Assembly (NCBI GenBank): GCA_001599755.1
Contig: BCHX01000005.1
Coordinates: 2,786,409 to 2,850,408 of the forward strand
Length of the DNA stretch: 64,000 nt
From: Gliomastix tumulicola
Lineage: Eukaryota; Ascomycota; Sordariomycetes; Hypocreales; Bionectriaceae
Reading direction: 5' to 3'
Part shown: positions 22,875 through 33,700 of the stretch, one piece after another
How the letters are laid out: each line of letters opens with the position of its first letter
Position numbering within the stretch: position 1 is the first letter of the stretch
Position numbers and translations under genes: made by a program
The notes under the pieces: generated by a model
What the model was told of the DNA's origin: nothing
Seen by the model: the letters and a program-made list of their open reading frames with translations, nothing else
Databases searched by the model: none

Positions 22875-25075
22875 CTATAAATCCCAAGAAGCAAGAGGCA
22901 GCCAAGAACTGCCATCCAAACTATACTCGACCACGACTCTAGCGTTCTCTGCGCCATGTTGCTGAGCAGCAGCCAAGCGGCCGTCTCGAAGCGCCCTTTG
23001 GATCCTTTGGATCGCATCCCTCTTCGTCTCAAACGTCGTCGGGCTGCCGGCGAGCGATGATGCACCCACGTTTCTCGCGTTGTCCGCCGGGGGATACATG
23101 TACCGGCCAGTCTGAACGCTGGTCGGCCACGATGCCTCGCCAAACGCCGCCGCCGCGAGGCTGATGAGCATGAGATCGCTGCCTTTCGCCCCGATCAGGG
23201 TGCTGGCGATCGGCCGCACCTCGTCCCTCCCGCTGATCCTCGAGCGGTAGGGCATCTGGGCGAACGGCAGGACGAGCTGCGGCGCGTGCAGCACGGGGGA
23301 GATGAACTTCTCCGCGATGGTCGGGAATGTCCCTGCGGGCTGACTCGGCTCGTCCCGGTACTCCGGGTTGGGACTCCCGTAGGGCATGATAAGAACAGCG
23401 GTCGAGCCTGTCTCCGCGTCTGGGCCCATGATGTGCTCGGAGAACCAGTCTCGGAACACTTGGAGTTGCTTGAGGTAGGTCTCGTACTCTGCATGGGTGA
23501 CGCCCTTCCCAATATCCCTGATGTTGACTACTTGTCAGAAACAACGTATCTAGAATTATACAGAGAGAAACAAGGGGAGGCTCCTCGAACAACGAAAGGG
23601 ACTAACCATCTGAACCGCACAACAGAGCTGACGAAAGCTTCCTTGCCAAAAGCTGTCTTGTACTCGTCTCGGAACTGGTCGAAGCCGCGAAAATAGTCGT
23701 AGCACAGTGCCCAGAACGCACTCTAGTAGTTTTATTGCCAGTCAGCTATCAAGACGTGGTAGTTGGAGCGTAGAATCTTCCTTGCCTTCTCAGTGTACTC
23801 CAGCAACGGCATGCCGCGGGCTTCCGCAGGAGGGTTCTTGTCCCATTCTTCGACGAAGCTGATGGGCGTCCGCCTGACTCCGAGGAAACTTTCAAGAATC
23901 CCGATGAACTCCTCTGTCAAGGCCTGCTGCCTCGCGTCGGCGAGAGGGTAGAACTCGGCCGGGTAGAGGATCTTGGACGGGAACCTGGAGAAGCTCTGCC
24001 GGATATTCTCGAAGGTGTGCGACACGATGTAGTGGAGGTCGTCGAGGCTGCGTCCAAACTGGCCAACAGTGTCGAACATGGGCGAGTTCACCGGTATGCC
24101 CTCCATCGACGTGGCTCCAAAACTAGGCCGCAAGGAGAAGAGCCCGCTGCAAGGCGCAGGTGCTCGAACACTCCCCGCCGAGTCCCCAGCAATGGAGAAG
24201 TCCAGCCAGTCGTAGCCGGCCAGAGCCGTGCCGGCGCCGCTGGAACTGCTCGACGGGCTCTGGTAACGGTCACCGCGGGGGTTGATCGGGCAGTGGAAGT
24301 CAACCCACTGGTCCGTCGGTTCCTCGGGCGAGGCAAACGAGGTCATCTTGGTCTTGCCCACGATCGCGGCGCCGAGCCGGATGAGCTTCTCTGTGTATGG
24401 CGCGCTCTCTGCATCTGGGCCGTATAGTTCCACCCACGGCCGACTCATCATGGTCAGCTGCGTGCCCTCGAGGCGGAAGATGTCCTTGATCCCCATCCGC
24501 GCGCCCGCCAGAGGCTTCTCTGCGCTGATCTCGGCGTACAGACGACTCGGAACGGGGATGTTCTTCCAGACCCCGTTGGCACTGGGTAATGGGGGAGTGC
24601 AATACTTCTTCGGGTTCCGAACGTCTTCAGGGATCACGCCGAAGATGAAGCTGTCCAGCTCATCCTCGTACAAGCGATACGCTTGATGAATGCTGCCGCG
24701 TGAGAGGAAGTACGGGCCAGCGGGGAGAGCGTGTTGCGGCAAGACTGGAGGTGTGCTGTAGATGGCAGAGAATTGCTCAGAGGCCTCGGCTTTGAACTGG
24801 GCGACGAGTGGCTCGGATCTTGCGCCTAGGATAGACTGCAGAATGACAGAGCGCCCGAACGACGCAGAGAAGACATCGTCGACGCTGGTGAAGCGATCGA
24901 TGAGCTCAACGGCCTCATAGACCGACGTGAGAGCGTTGCTGATGGTCAGAAGGACGACGGGGATGGGTTCGTCGTCTTGATGAGGCTTGCTTGGATAGGC
25001 CGGAGCCAGGGGCTGGGGATGGACGAGGTAGGAGATGCCGTCGACGACGGGGAATGATAGTTGAGCTGGTGCCAT
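22875..25075 (-). CDS. Amidase-signature family enzyme
   Basis: Putative serine amidase/amidohydrolase of the Ser-cisSer-Lys type, about 682 aa. Exons: 25075-23786, 23722-23607 and 23517-22875. The catalytic Lys is about residue 197 (GARMGIKDIF), the cis-Ser lies in SPSSSSSGAG (about 278) and the nucleophile is about 302 in IAGDSAGSVRAPA. The residues before the signature (about 1-150) form a divergent N-terminal region like that of other large fungal amidases. Intron 2 is ordinary (GTTAGT...CAG) and rejoins RFRW with DIGKG. Intron 1 is best read as a 63-base GC-AG intron, AAG|GCAAGG...TAG, giving YTEKSAFWALCYDYF; a GT alternative (GTCTTG) would be only 33 bases. No secretion signal is obvious. 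The substrate is unknown, and no biosynthetic cluster surrounds it. Confidence 0.85.
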
Positions 25076-25839
25076 CTTCAATAGCGGAGGTTAATTTACG
25101 AGGCGAGTTCGAGGGGAATTGGGTCGGCCTTCTCTTGGTTTTAAGTGAAAGATGAGATGGTGATTCTTGTAGTGTGAATCTACGTGTAGGTGCGCAACTG
25201 CACTTATCTCGCCAGCCACCGTTAATCTGAATCACTTCCAACAGCACTCTCGAATAGATTAAATTCATTCACCATACTAGAATATTCATTCATCGATTTT
25301 GCACACCCGTATGTGAGACATAGTTTACAGTCCACGCCTCTGGTAGCAGCTTTTCCTAGTGGTGTTATATGTCCCATCTATAGTAGTATGAACCTGAAGG
25401 CCATAGAGCCTTAGACTCCTTGTATTTGAGTCTTCCTGATGATTTCTATCACATTCTGGGTATTAATATATAGAAAAACTCCTCATTTCAGCAAATATGC
25501 TTTGGAAAACGACAAATAGGGAAGCAGTGTCTTGAAGGGCTGAAAGTCTCCAACTCACGTATACATGTGCTTGACTGGGCTAAAATCAAGCGAGTGTACT
25601 CTTTTGCATTAATATAAAGCCACTTAGGCTAGGCGTGCTACCAAGATGATCAATGCATAGGTACATTGTCCTCCATTGCTAAAAATATCTCATGCCAGTC
25701 TGAGAGAGAGTTGGTGTTACGACTTCCTACAATAGCTCCCTGACAGGCGGCAAGCCTCATTCATTACCTTACCATGCATACCTAGCGCTCTCCCTTCTCT
25801 CTCGCTTTTCATCTGATTATCTCCATCCCGTCTCAACAC
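25076..25839. other. Intergenic region upstream of the amidase gene
   Basis: A/T-richer than its surroundings (for example ttaatatatagaaaaactcc near 25460). It serves as amidase promoter and 3' flank of the next gene on the same strand. No gene seen. Confidence 0.5.
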
Positions 25840-26859
25840 TCACTTTCCGAGTCCACCAAAACACCGCTCCACTTCCTCCTCGCGAGACTCCTTGGTCTGG
25901 ATAGCAGGGTCAAAGGTGAGGTACCTCGAAGAACCCGGGATTGGCTGACTGTCGGCCATGGGGTGGGGTCTCTCAATGAAGTCCAGAGGGGTGCTGCCCT
26001 GGGCCTGGCCAGAGAGGCGTACGGCAAGCTCCCGAGGACCGCTCGTGCGCGGAAGATAGCCACGGAACCACCTCCACGAGCAGGGCTCCTCGGTCGACTT
26101 GTAGAGGCAGCCGGCGCAGGAGCCTCCGAAGAAGTCGGGATGGCTCGTACAGTCGAAGAAGGGCACATTGACATGCGTATCGCTACTCGTGACCAAGTCC
26201 GAGTACGTCTCAATGCATGATTCGCAGGGCATCGGGTTTACGCGGCCCATGAAGGCGACCCAGAGAGCCTCCTAGTGCTCTGGATGGCTCGAGGTCCCGT
26301 CCAGGCCAAGGCGCTGGAAGAATTGTCCGTACGGGTGGCCTAGATCGGCTGGTATGAAGACGCGCGTGCGGGAGGTTGCGTGGGCGATATCATGGGCCAT
26401 CTGGAGAAAGGCCTTGTTCTTATAGCGGAATGACTCGGCGAAGAGTGACTCAATGACCTGAGCATGACTGCTGTCATCGGACGTGCTCCGGATGATGCTG
26501 AGCTCGTGGTAGAGAGGGGCACTGTGACGATCAAGCCCATTTCCGTCGAGGTAGCAGAGGCTGAAGACTTGGGAAAACTGAGGGAGAGGCGGCCTATTAG
26601 CTCGGCTCGTCTCTCATCATGCACATGCTCTTACCTTCTCCAGCATGGACATAGACGCCTGGTAGTGAGGGTCATCTTGAGGGAGAGGCATCCAAACGAT
26701 GAGTTCATATTCCCCCGAGGTCGTGCTATGTTGCCTAGTCAGAGAGCCAGGCGCCAGAGGGTGGTCACGGAATATGCACCTCACGTCAGAAAGCTCCGAT
26801 GACGGATGCTCGGCTACTTGATCGTCGGAGAGAGGCATCGTGGGAGAATAAGATGCCAT
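25840..26859 (-). pseudogene. Hypothetical fungal protein gene with an in-frame stop
   Basis: Two exons, 26859-26635 and 26577-25840, join cleanly in phase (MLEK, then FSQVFSLCYLDG) across a 57-base intron (GTAAGA...CTCAG). The reading frame is protein-like throughout but contains one TAG at 26274-26272. After the stop the same frame continues as EALWVAFMGRVNP with a Cys-patterned region: PCESCIETYSD, then FFDCTSHPDFFGGSC, then AGCLYKS and EEPCSW. Full length would be about 320 residues; the stop leaves 176. A TGG codon would differ from TAG by one base. No intron with acceptable sites removes the stop: the only in-frame candidate has a GTCTTC donor and would delete good coding sequence. Either a recent nonsense mutation, a sequencing error, or two separate genes (ATG at 26250). 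Function not recognised; no catalytic motif seen. Confidence 0.55.
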
Positions 26860-27705
26860 TGGGATGGAGGGAGGAGGCAAAATGCATGCAAGCTGCTAAG
26901 GTGGAGGAAGAAGGTGGAATGGAGTGAAGTGTTGTGAAAGGGAGATGATTAAAAAAGAGGAAGAGGAAGAGGAAGAGGGAGAAGGTGAAAGAGGTGAAGG
27001 AGAGGTTGAGGGGAGGGAAGGAAGGCTGAGGGGTGAAATTGGAAGAAGAGAGAGGAAACAAGCTGGAACACGGTGTATTTTGTGTTGTTTGACACGCTGC
27101 TTGAGGTGCCAATGAAGGTGTGAAATTCATCGCAGCCTTCCCTCCCACCTCGTACATTTTTAATTCAACCACAACACATACAAGCAATAAGCAGGTCTCA
27201 TGCACCTCTCCCCTCGCTCGGAGTCTCTCAGTCCGATCCAAGCATTCGTCATCATGGTAACAGCCTCTCTCCGATGACCTGCTGAGCAGGCGACGTCCAT
27301 CAAAGGGTGATGCTAGAGGTTTAAGTGTAAGTCGAGGAGCTATAGTGGGTCACTTACAGAGGCTTGTAGGCTTGTAGAGGCTCCTGAAAGTGGGTCTGTG
27401 GCTGAATGTGGCTCGAGTCCCTCCAGGGTTGCATCACCTAAATTTAGTGGATGCCGCTTCTCGAATTCCAATTCCCGGATTCATCAAGGTCGCGTCCTCA
27501 CATGCAAACCCCAAACCTCCAACTTTTTCCATCTCGCACCACGGCCAGCGAATATCACCACCAGCTCTGCGACTTCCCTCGCGACGGTGGACACTCCATA
27601 CAAACTACGACATGACATAACTCCGCCAGACCACTCCTTTATCCCTTCTCTTCTTTCCTCTCCTCACCTCTCTAATTGTAATCCATCCAATCCCCACCCT
27701 CCACC
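26860..27705. promoter_or_regulatory. Divergent region between the hypothetical gene and SWC2
   Basis: Contains a purine-rich stretch at about 26935-27060 (gaagaggaagaggaagagg type), which is a C/T-rich leader read from the minus-strand gene. The SWC2 side has a C/T-rich leader (cttctctcctttcctctcc) just before the ATG. No gene seen. Confidence 0.5.
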
Positions 27706-29982
27706 ATGACAGACTCCGAAGCCCAACCTTCGTCCAGGCCACGCGCCTCCTCCGTCTCCTCCTCCTCCTCCTCATCCTCGCCCTCCGACTCCGACTCCGG
27801 CTCAGCCACACGGGCCCCGATCGAATGGCTCGCCACCGCCCGCGAGAAGCGCTCGACCGCGGGCAACCGCATGAAGTCCATGCTCGCCAACGAGGAGCCC
27901 GACTCCGACCTCGAGCTCCTCTTCGCCGAGGACGACGACGACCAGGGCTTCAGCGACGCGGCCCCCGATGACGCGTCCGACGTTCACATGGACTCGTCCT
28001 CGTCCGACTCGGACGACGACGCCGCCGCGGGGAAGGGCAGCGACCTCGAGGGCGAGAAGGAGCTAGAGCAGCAGGCCAAGGAGAAGCGCGCCGCGCAGAG
28101 GAAGAAGCGCAGCGCGCGGGACGCGATCCCCGCACGCTTCCGGAAGAAGGTGCGCATCGAGCCGACGTCCAGCGCGAGCACGCCGCCGCCGCCGCCGCCG
28201 TCGTCCCGGCCGAAGAAGAAGTCGGAGCGGGCGAGCTGGCTGCCGTCGGCGGCCGACCAGCCCACGCGTGCGTCCCTGCGGCACACGACGCGGCTGTCAA
28301 AGGAGCAGCTGCACGCGCAGATGGAGGAGCGCGAGGCGCGGCGGCTGAAGCAGATGGCGCAGATGCAGAAGAAGGCCGCGCGGGACGCCGCGAGCAAGAA
28401 GCCGCCCATGACGCAGGAGGAGCGGCTGCGCGAGGCCGAGGTTGTCGAGCGGCGGAATGCTAAGAGTCTGAACCGGTGGGAGGAGGCGGAGAAGCAGCGT
28501 GAGGAGGAGCGGAGGGCGAAGCTGGCAGCGCTAAATCAGCGGACGCTGAAGGGCCCGGTGATCACCTTCTGGAGCGGGACGAGAGAGTGGACGGATGGAG
28601 GGACGGCGAGGTTTGCCGTGTTGGAGGAGAAGCCGAAGAGGAAGCCCAGGGAGAAGAAGGACAAGGGCAAGGACAAAGATAAGGAGAAGGGCAAAGCTGG
28701 CGATGTAGCTGCGACGCAAGACGCACCGCAAGACACAGCGCCAGCAGCCAGTGCCTCAGGCCTGGAGACGAAGGCGGAGACAAAAACCGAAGCAGTCGAG
28801 ACGCCGCCAACAGCGCAGCCTAGTCAAGACAGCACGGAGAGCAAGGTCAATACTGAGGCTCCTCCAGAATCATCGGCGCCGGCACAGCGCAGTACGACGA
28901 TCCCCCCGTCTTCAAACCCTCCCGCAACCAGCAGCCTCGCTGCCCCGACACCTCCCCCAAGCGGCCTCGCAGCACCAGCTCCACCACCCGCTCACACACA
29001 AGATCCAGAACCAAGACCTTCCAGCACCAAACCCTCAGGCTTTCTCGCAGCGCCGGTCCTCGCACCACCTACGACCGTCGATCCCCCACCCAAGGATGAA
29101 ACGGCTCCGTCTCGTCCCTCCCCCGCCGGCAACGTCCTCGCAGCGCCCAGTCCGCAACCAACTCAGCCACCATCCGCACCCGCCGACGCTCCTCCTCCTC
29201 ATCCCCCTCCTCCAAGCGCTGTCCCCAAGGACATAGAGCACCTCCGCGACAGCGCCCCCGCTGCCAGCAACACGCCCTCCGAGGCTCCCCCCGAGGCTCC
29301 CCCCGAGGCGCCCCCAGAGGACACAACCTACACGCGCAACGCCATCGTCTACCAGAACTTCGACGACAACCTCATCAAGGACAAGACCGTCCAGACCCAG
29401 ATTCTCTTCGGCCGCAAGATGAACAAGCTCTCCAGTACGTTTGCCTCCCCCCCATTGTGACACCTCCGTGTCTAACAGAATGCAGAACCCCCGCCCCTCC
29501 CCATCTGCGTCATCACCAACCACCCGGCCAAGTACCGAGACCCCAACACGGGCCTCCCCTTCTACAACAGCTACGCCTACCGCCAGATCCAGCGCCTCTG
29601 CAAGAACGAGTACCGCTGGAGCAGGCTCCTCGGCGCGTGGGTCGGCGCGGGCCAGTTCGCGGCCAAGGGCGTCCCCGAGCGTTTCCTCAACCCGGATGCG
29701 CCGCCGCCGCCGAAGCCTGAGAGCGCCGCTGAGAAGAAGGATGCCGGTGGCGCTGCGGACGACAAGAAGGAGGCTGCAACTCCCGCCGCACCGGCACAGG
29801 GCGCTGCCGCGGTTACGAATCCTCCGGCTACAGAGTCGAAATACACTCCCGCTGCTCCCGTCCCTACCTCAACAGCGACTGCTTCCACCAAACCAACAAC
29901 ACCAGCCGATAATACCGAACCAAAGGCTGAACCCGCCGAAACGACACAGACCCAAGCACCCGTAACGGCGGCTCCGTCCTGA
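27706..29982 (+). CDS. swc2: SWR1 complex subunit Swc2/Vps72 (YL1 family)
   Basis: Nuclear subunit of the SWR1 chromatin remodeller, which recognises and helps load histone H2A.Z. Exons 27706-29434 and 29486-29982 (51-base intron GTACGT...GCAG) give 741 aa. The N-terminal YL1 region starts with APIEWLATAREKRSTAGNRMKSML, carries acidic blocks (LELLFAEDDDDQGF) that match the H2A.Z-binding segment of YL1 proteins, then basic and coiled-coil-prone sequence. The middle about 240 residues are Pro/Ala/Thr-rich and low complexity, including three PPEA units (29282-29315). The C-terminal YL1_C domain starts at the splice joint (CVITNHPAKYRDPNTGLPFY, then YRQIQRLCKNEYRWS). It is longer than yeast Swc2 owing to the low-complexity middle and tail. 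Confidence 0.93.
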
Positions 29983-30930
29983 TCTGATCACAGAGCCAGG
30001 AGGGCGTCACTGATGAAACCCGCCAGTACTTTGCGCCCCCATGTTTGAACTGATTTAATATTAGCATGTATGACCAACCGTTTGTACGATTATCAACTAC
30101 CACCTATAGTGAAGGCAGGGAAAAGCACAGGGCATTTAATGAGACATTGTATGACAACTCTCACATTTCTGAGCGACAGCGTATGCAAATGTCAAAAAAA
30201 AAAAATTGTCTAATGAGGATGAATGACGCTCTGATATGACCAAAATCTAGACTTGCATCTGTTAACTGGACACGGTAGTAAAGCACCTTCGTATTCACAT
30301 CTTTTCACTTGAGTTCTTGAAGACCATAAAGCACCTCAGCAGACAAATAGTCAAGCCGTCCAAATCTGGCATTGTGAAATCCCCCAACCTATATAAAACC
30401 CAGCCCTTCTCGCGAGGCCATGTGACGGGTATGCAGTTTCTCTAAGTCTAGTAGCTTTCCCCTGTACCCGATGTCTCTTCCTGTTGCGCCCGTGTATTCC
30501 CCCCCAAAAAAACAAGTGTGACTCCGAAACCCATGCTGCCCCGGCCATCTGAGAAGTCCCGTTTCGTCAAAATCCAATTCCCTCGTCACCTAATAGCCCC
30601 TGACCACATATTACAAATAAGGAGATATACCCAGGTATTTGGGTACTGGAGCATGGCAAGTGTAAAGTTCAAGGCGGTGCTGTCCAAGCACATGATCAAC
30701 GCCGAAAAAGGGTAAGTGGCCCTCGAAAGAGCAGAGCGAATGCGAGAAGTGAAGCGCTGCAGGCCATGATGAAAGCAGGCTAGGGTTGTGTTGCTGATGT
30801 TGTGTGAGCTGGAGGGATGCGAGCCCACGAGAAGAGTTGCGATGTTGTACAATGTCGTGTGATAGGTGTAGTGAGTGGGTAGATTGTTGGTTTGTGTGTG
30901 TTAATAGTGTGCATGCTCCGGGCTGTGCAT
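29983..30930. other. Convergent intergenic region, SWC2 to E-set protein
   Basis: A/T-richer 3' flanks including an A12 run at about 30194-30205. No gene seen. Confidence 0.5.
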
Positions 30931-33700
30931 CTACTCGGGCTTGTTGCCAATGCTGTCGACGATCCAGCCAAGTTCGCTGACGAAGTCATCGATGCCAAAG
31001 CCGGTAGCAACCGGCGAAATGAGATAGCTAGAGCCAGTGACGGGAACGCTCAGTTCATCGTTTCCAGTGTTGATCGGCGTGGAGAAAGTAGGTCGCGGCT
31101 TTCTCCTTGTCGAAGCCTCGCTGTCGTTCTCGGGAAGCTTGTAGCCGTAGAATGATGTCTGGGTCGAGTCTCGGCCAGTGACAGTATCCTCCTCTAGGTG
31201 CTCATCCTCATCGTTGTTCGACTCGTCGTAGAAGGTGAGCATCTCATCCTCTGGAGGAATGGCTGACAGGGGAGATGCAAGGGCACTAGACCCAGCTGAG
31301 GTCAAGGCTACACTCTCAGGGTTCGAAGGCGCAAGTGCATCTTGGGAGTGGGTTGACTCCTGCTTCGAGGCCGGTCGCATGGTATCGAGAGTAAGCGAGC
31401 TCAGATTGGCCATCGTCAACGGAGCAGTGAACGAGCCGGATGATGAAAGTCGCTGATACGGCGGCGGTGAGAGCCTGGTGGCGAAGGGCTGGGTCTCAGA
31501 GACGGCCGAAATGGCAAAGTCGTCGTCGTCCTCGTTCTCCTCCATGATCTCGTCGGGGATGACCAGTGTCGGTGGCTCACTGAGGTTGGAACCCGGCCGC
31601 GGGGGAGTATCTTCTGACAAGAATCGGCGAAGAGACTCGGGTGACATCGAGCGACCACTCCTGCTGGATGCTGCGCTGGCACTGCGATCCTCAGAAACCA
31701 TTAGGCAAGGGGAGTTGGCCCGGCTATCCCTTTCACATGAACGTCCACGCTCCTCATCCCGGCCCTTGTTCCCGAAGAGTCGTCTCCAAGTTGGCGACGA
31801 GCTGAAGGACTGTGTCGAGGACATGGATCGAAGTCCAGGGGCGGATCGCTTGCGAAGAGATGAGGCCACCGTCGGGACCTCTGGCGCTGAAACCGGCTGG
31901 ATGAACTTGGCTTCGGGGTTCATCGTCCGATAGTCACTGATCCTCATGGATGTGAGTGAGGAACTTCGCTGAAGACCCGACCGTTGTGTGGGAACCGTCA
32001 ACGTGTTGACTGCCTGGCCGGGCAGGTATGGACAGGCTGTTGTCGAGGGCATGTTGGCATCGAAGGTCTCTGTTGACCCGTCGACCTCGTACTGGAAAGC
32101 CATTGGTTAGAAACTCTTCTGAGCTGATAAACCAAATGAATTCCAAATGTGGTAGGAAACAAAAAGGAAAAAAGATGGACAAAGGGGAAAAGAGAAGGGA
32201 AACACGAAGAAACAATACGGGGTGAAGGGAGATTGATATGTGATATGCAAGGCTGATGATGGTGGACTTACGTAGTAGTAGTAGGTGGCCCCCATCTTGA
32301 GACCCCCGTTTCTTATTTTAGCCAAGTCCTGGTCTTGGTCAGAGGCTATAATATCCTTGAAGGTATAGCACCCCTTCCATTCACCCTGGCCGCGTCTTAA
32401 GTCCCGCTCCATTGGGTAGGACGCTGTGAAATTATCCCAAGACCCAAGCAGTTGAACGGACTGGACTTCCGGATCGGTATGACTGAGACAAAGAATGTCA
32501 GTATGAATGCTCATGCTAAAGGCGCCTGTGCTTTTGTACGCGCAGTGAACAATGTATTGTCAAGTTTTGCGCTCCCCCTTTGACTCATAACGGGCAGGTC
32601 ATGACCGTAAGACAATGGGGACAAGGATAGGCATTGTAAGTGAGAGATGAGCGAGACAAAAGCGAGACCGTGAGCCGAGGAGATGGGCCAGTGGAGTCTC
32701 AGTAGGGACTTGGACGACCATAGGGCCACCACTGGTGAGTCGGAGAGTTGATGAAGACAGCTCTCAGGGGAGGGGCTTGGATCACTTGATGCCCTTGGGG
32801 GCTTGGATGGCAGGGCAACGGCCCAGGTAGGGCACCATCTGTGCGCAACAAAGGAGACACTGGTGCCGTGCCCGAGCTGTGGTGCTGACGTGTGCCGCGT
32901 CTCACACGGTTCAGGCGGGCGCAGGCCTGAGCAGGCTGGCAGGCTAGCCTGTGAGTGAATTCAGGGAAGAGCAAGGTCAGGGCAAGGATTGCCAGGCTTA
33001 GCCTTAGAACTTCGGGGCACCCCTGCCCCTAAACAGGCTGAGTCTCCCAGGCCAATAGACTTCCATTGGCAGGGCTGTAAGCGACAGCGTAATCTGTCAA
33101 TTTGCCTTTTTTCTCCTTTGCTGCAGGGGCATCACATCACGATCATGGGGAATCCATGTGGTCATGCTCGTAATTAAAAAAGTGATTGAGGGCTGGGGTG
33201 GTGCTGGCATGCATTATCGTACCTCAGATATGGCGAGTCTTGCCGAAGAACGAAATGAGGGTAATAAGACGGGAGTGATGCTCGTATCACGGAAGTGCAC
33301 AGACGTGATCTTCCGCTAGAGTGTCACGAGTTTCCTCTAAGCTCCCTAGCTCTATGCCAGCATAGATACGAAGACGCTGAAACAAGGACGCGTGCTGAGA
33401 CTCAGTCTCACTCGGTCTCACTTGCTAGGCTCGAAAAGGGATCGTGGGTGGTGAGACGGGAGGTTGCTCGCCAGGATAGAGGCCCTTCGACTAGCGAGCG
33501 GGTGGGCGAAATGAAGGAAATGATGATTGATGACAAAAGAAAGGAAAAGAGCTGAGCTGAAAAGGAGAGCGGGAACTCACAATAAGAAAGTAACGAGGGT
33601 TCGTGAAGGATCCATGGCTGTTATAGATGTCGACGGCTGTGATATGCCGCCTACCTAACTGGTTCGCGTACAGATGCAGAGCCCAGCGGTAATGTCCGCG
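30931..33700 (-). CDS. E-set/CBM48-like domain protein, 5' end unresolved
   Basis: Fungal protein with an AMPK-beta/glycogen-binding-like E-set domain (VQSVQLLGSWDNF, SYPMERD, GEWKGCYTF, GATYYYYYEVDGS) followed by a long Ser-rich, acidic tail. Two exons are secure: 32482-32272 and 32091-30931, joined TAC|GTAAGT...CCAG|TAC. A further coding island of 40 codons at 33700-33581 (GHYRWALHLYANQ, VDIYNSHGSFTNPRYF) lies between a good acceptor (CTTAG) and donor (GTGAGT) on the same strand. Its phase does not match the 32482 acceptor directly, so an exon is missing or a site is misread; upstream exons with the start codon were not found. The tail has short Ser/Arg patches (SSLRKRSAPGLRSMSSTQSF) and ends in FVSELGWIVDS. 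Carbohydrate binding is inferred from fold resemblance only; no kinase or catalytic domain is present. Confidence 0.7.

Noticed and set aside
24088..24336. Minus-strand frame within the amidase exon
   Set aside because: Out-of-frame shadow of the amidase coding sequence.
27706..29460. SWC2 ending at 29460 as a single exon
   Set aside because: The unspliced frame ends in ASPPL. Splicing at 29435-29485 adds an unmistakable YL1_C domain.
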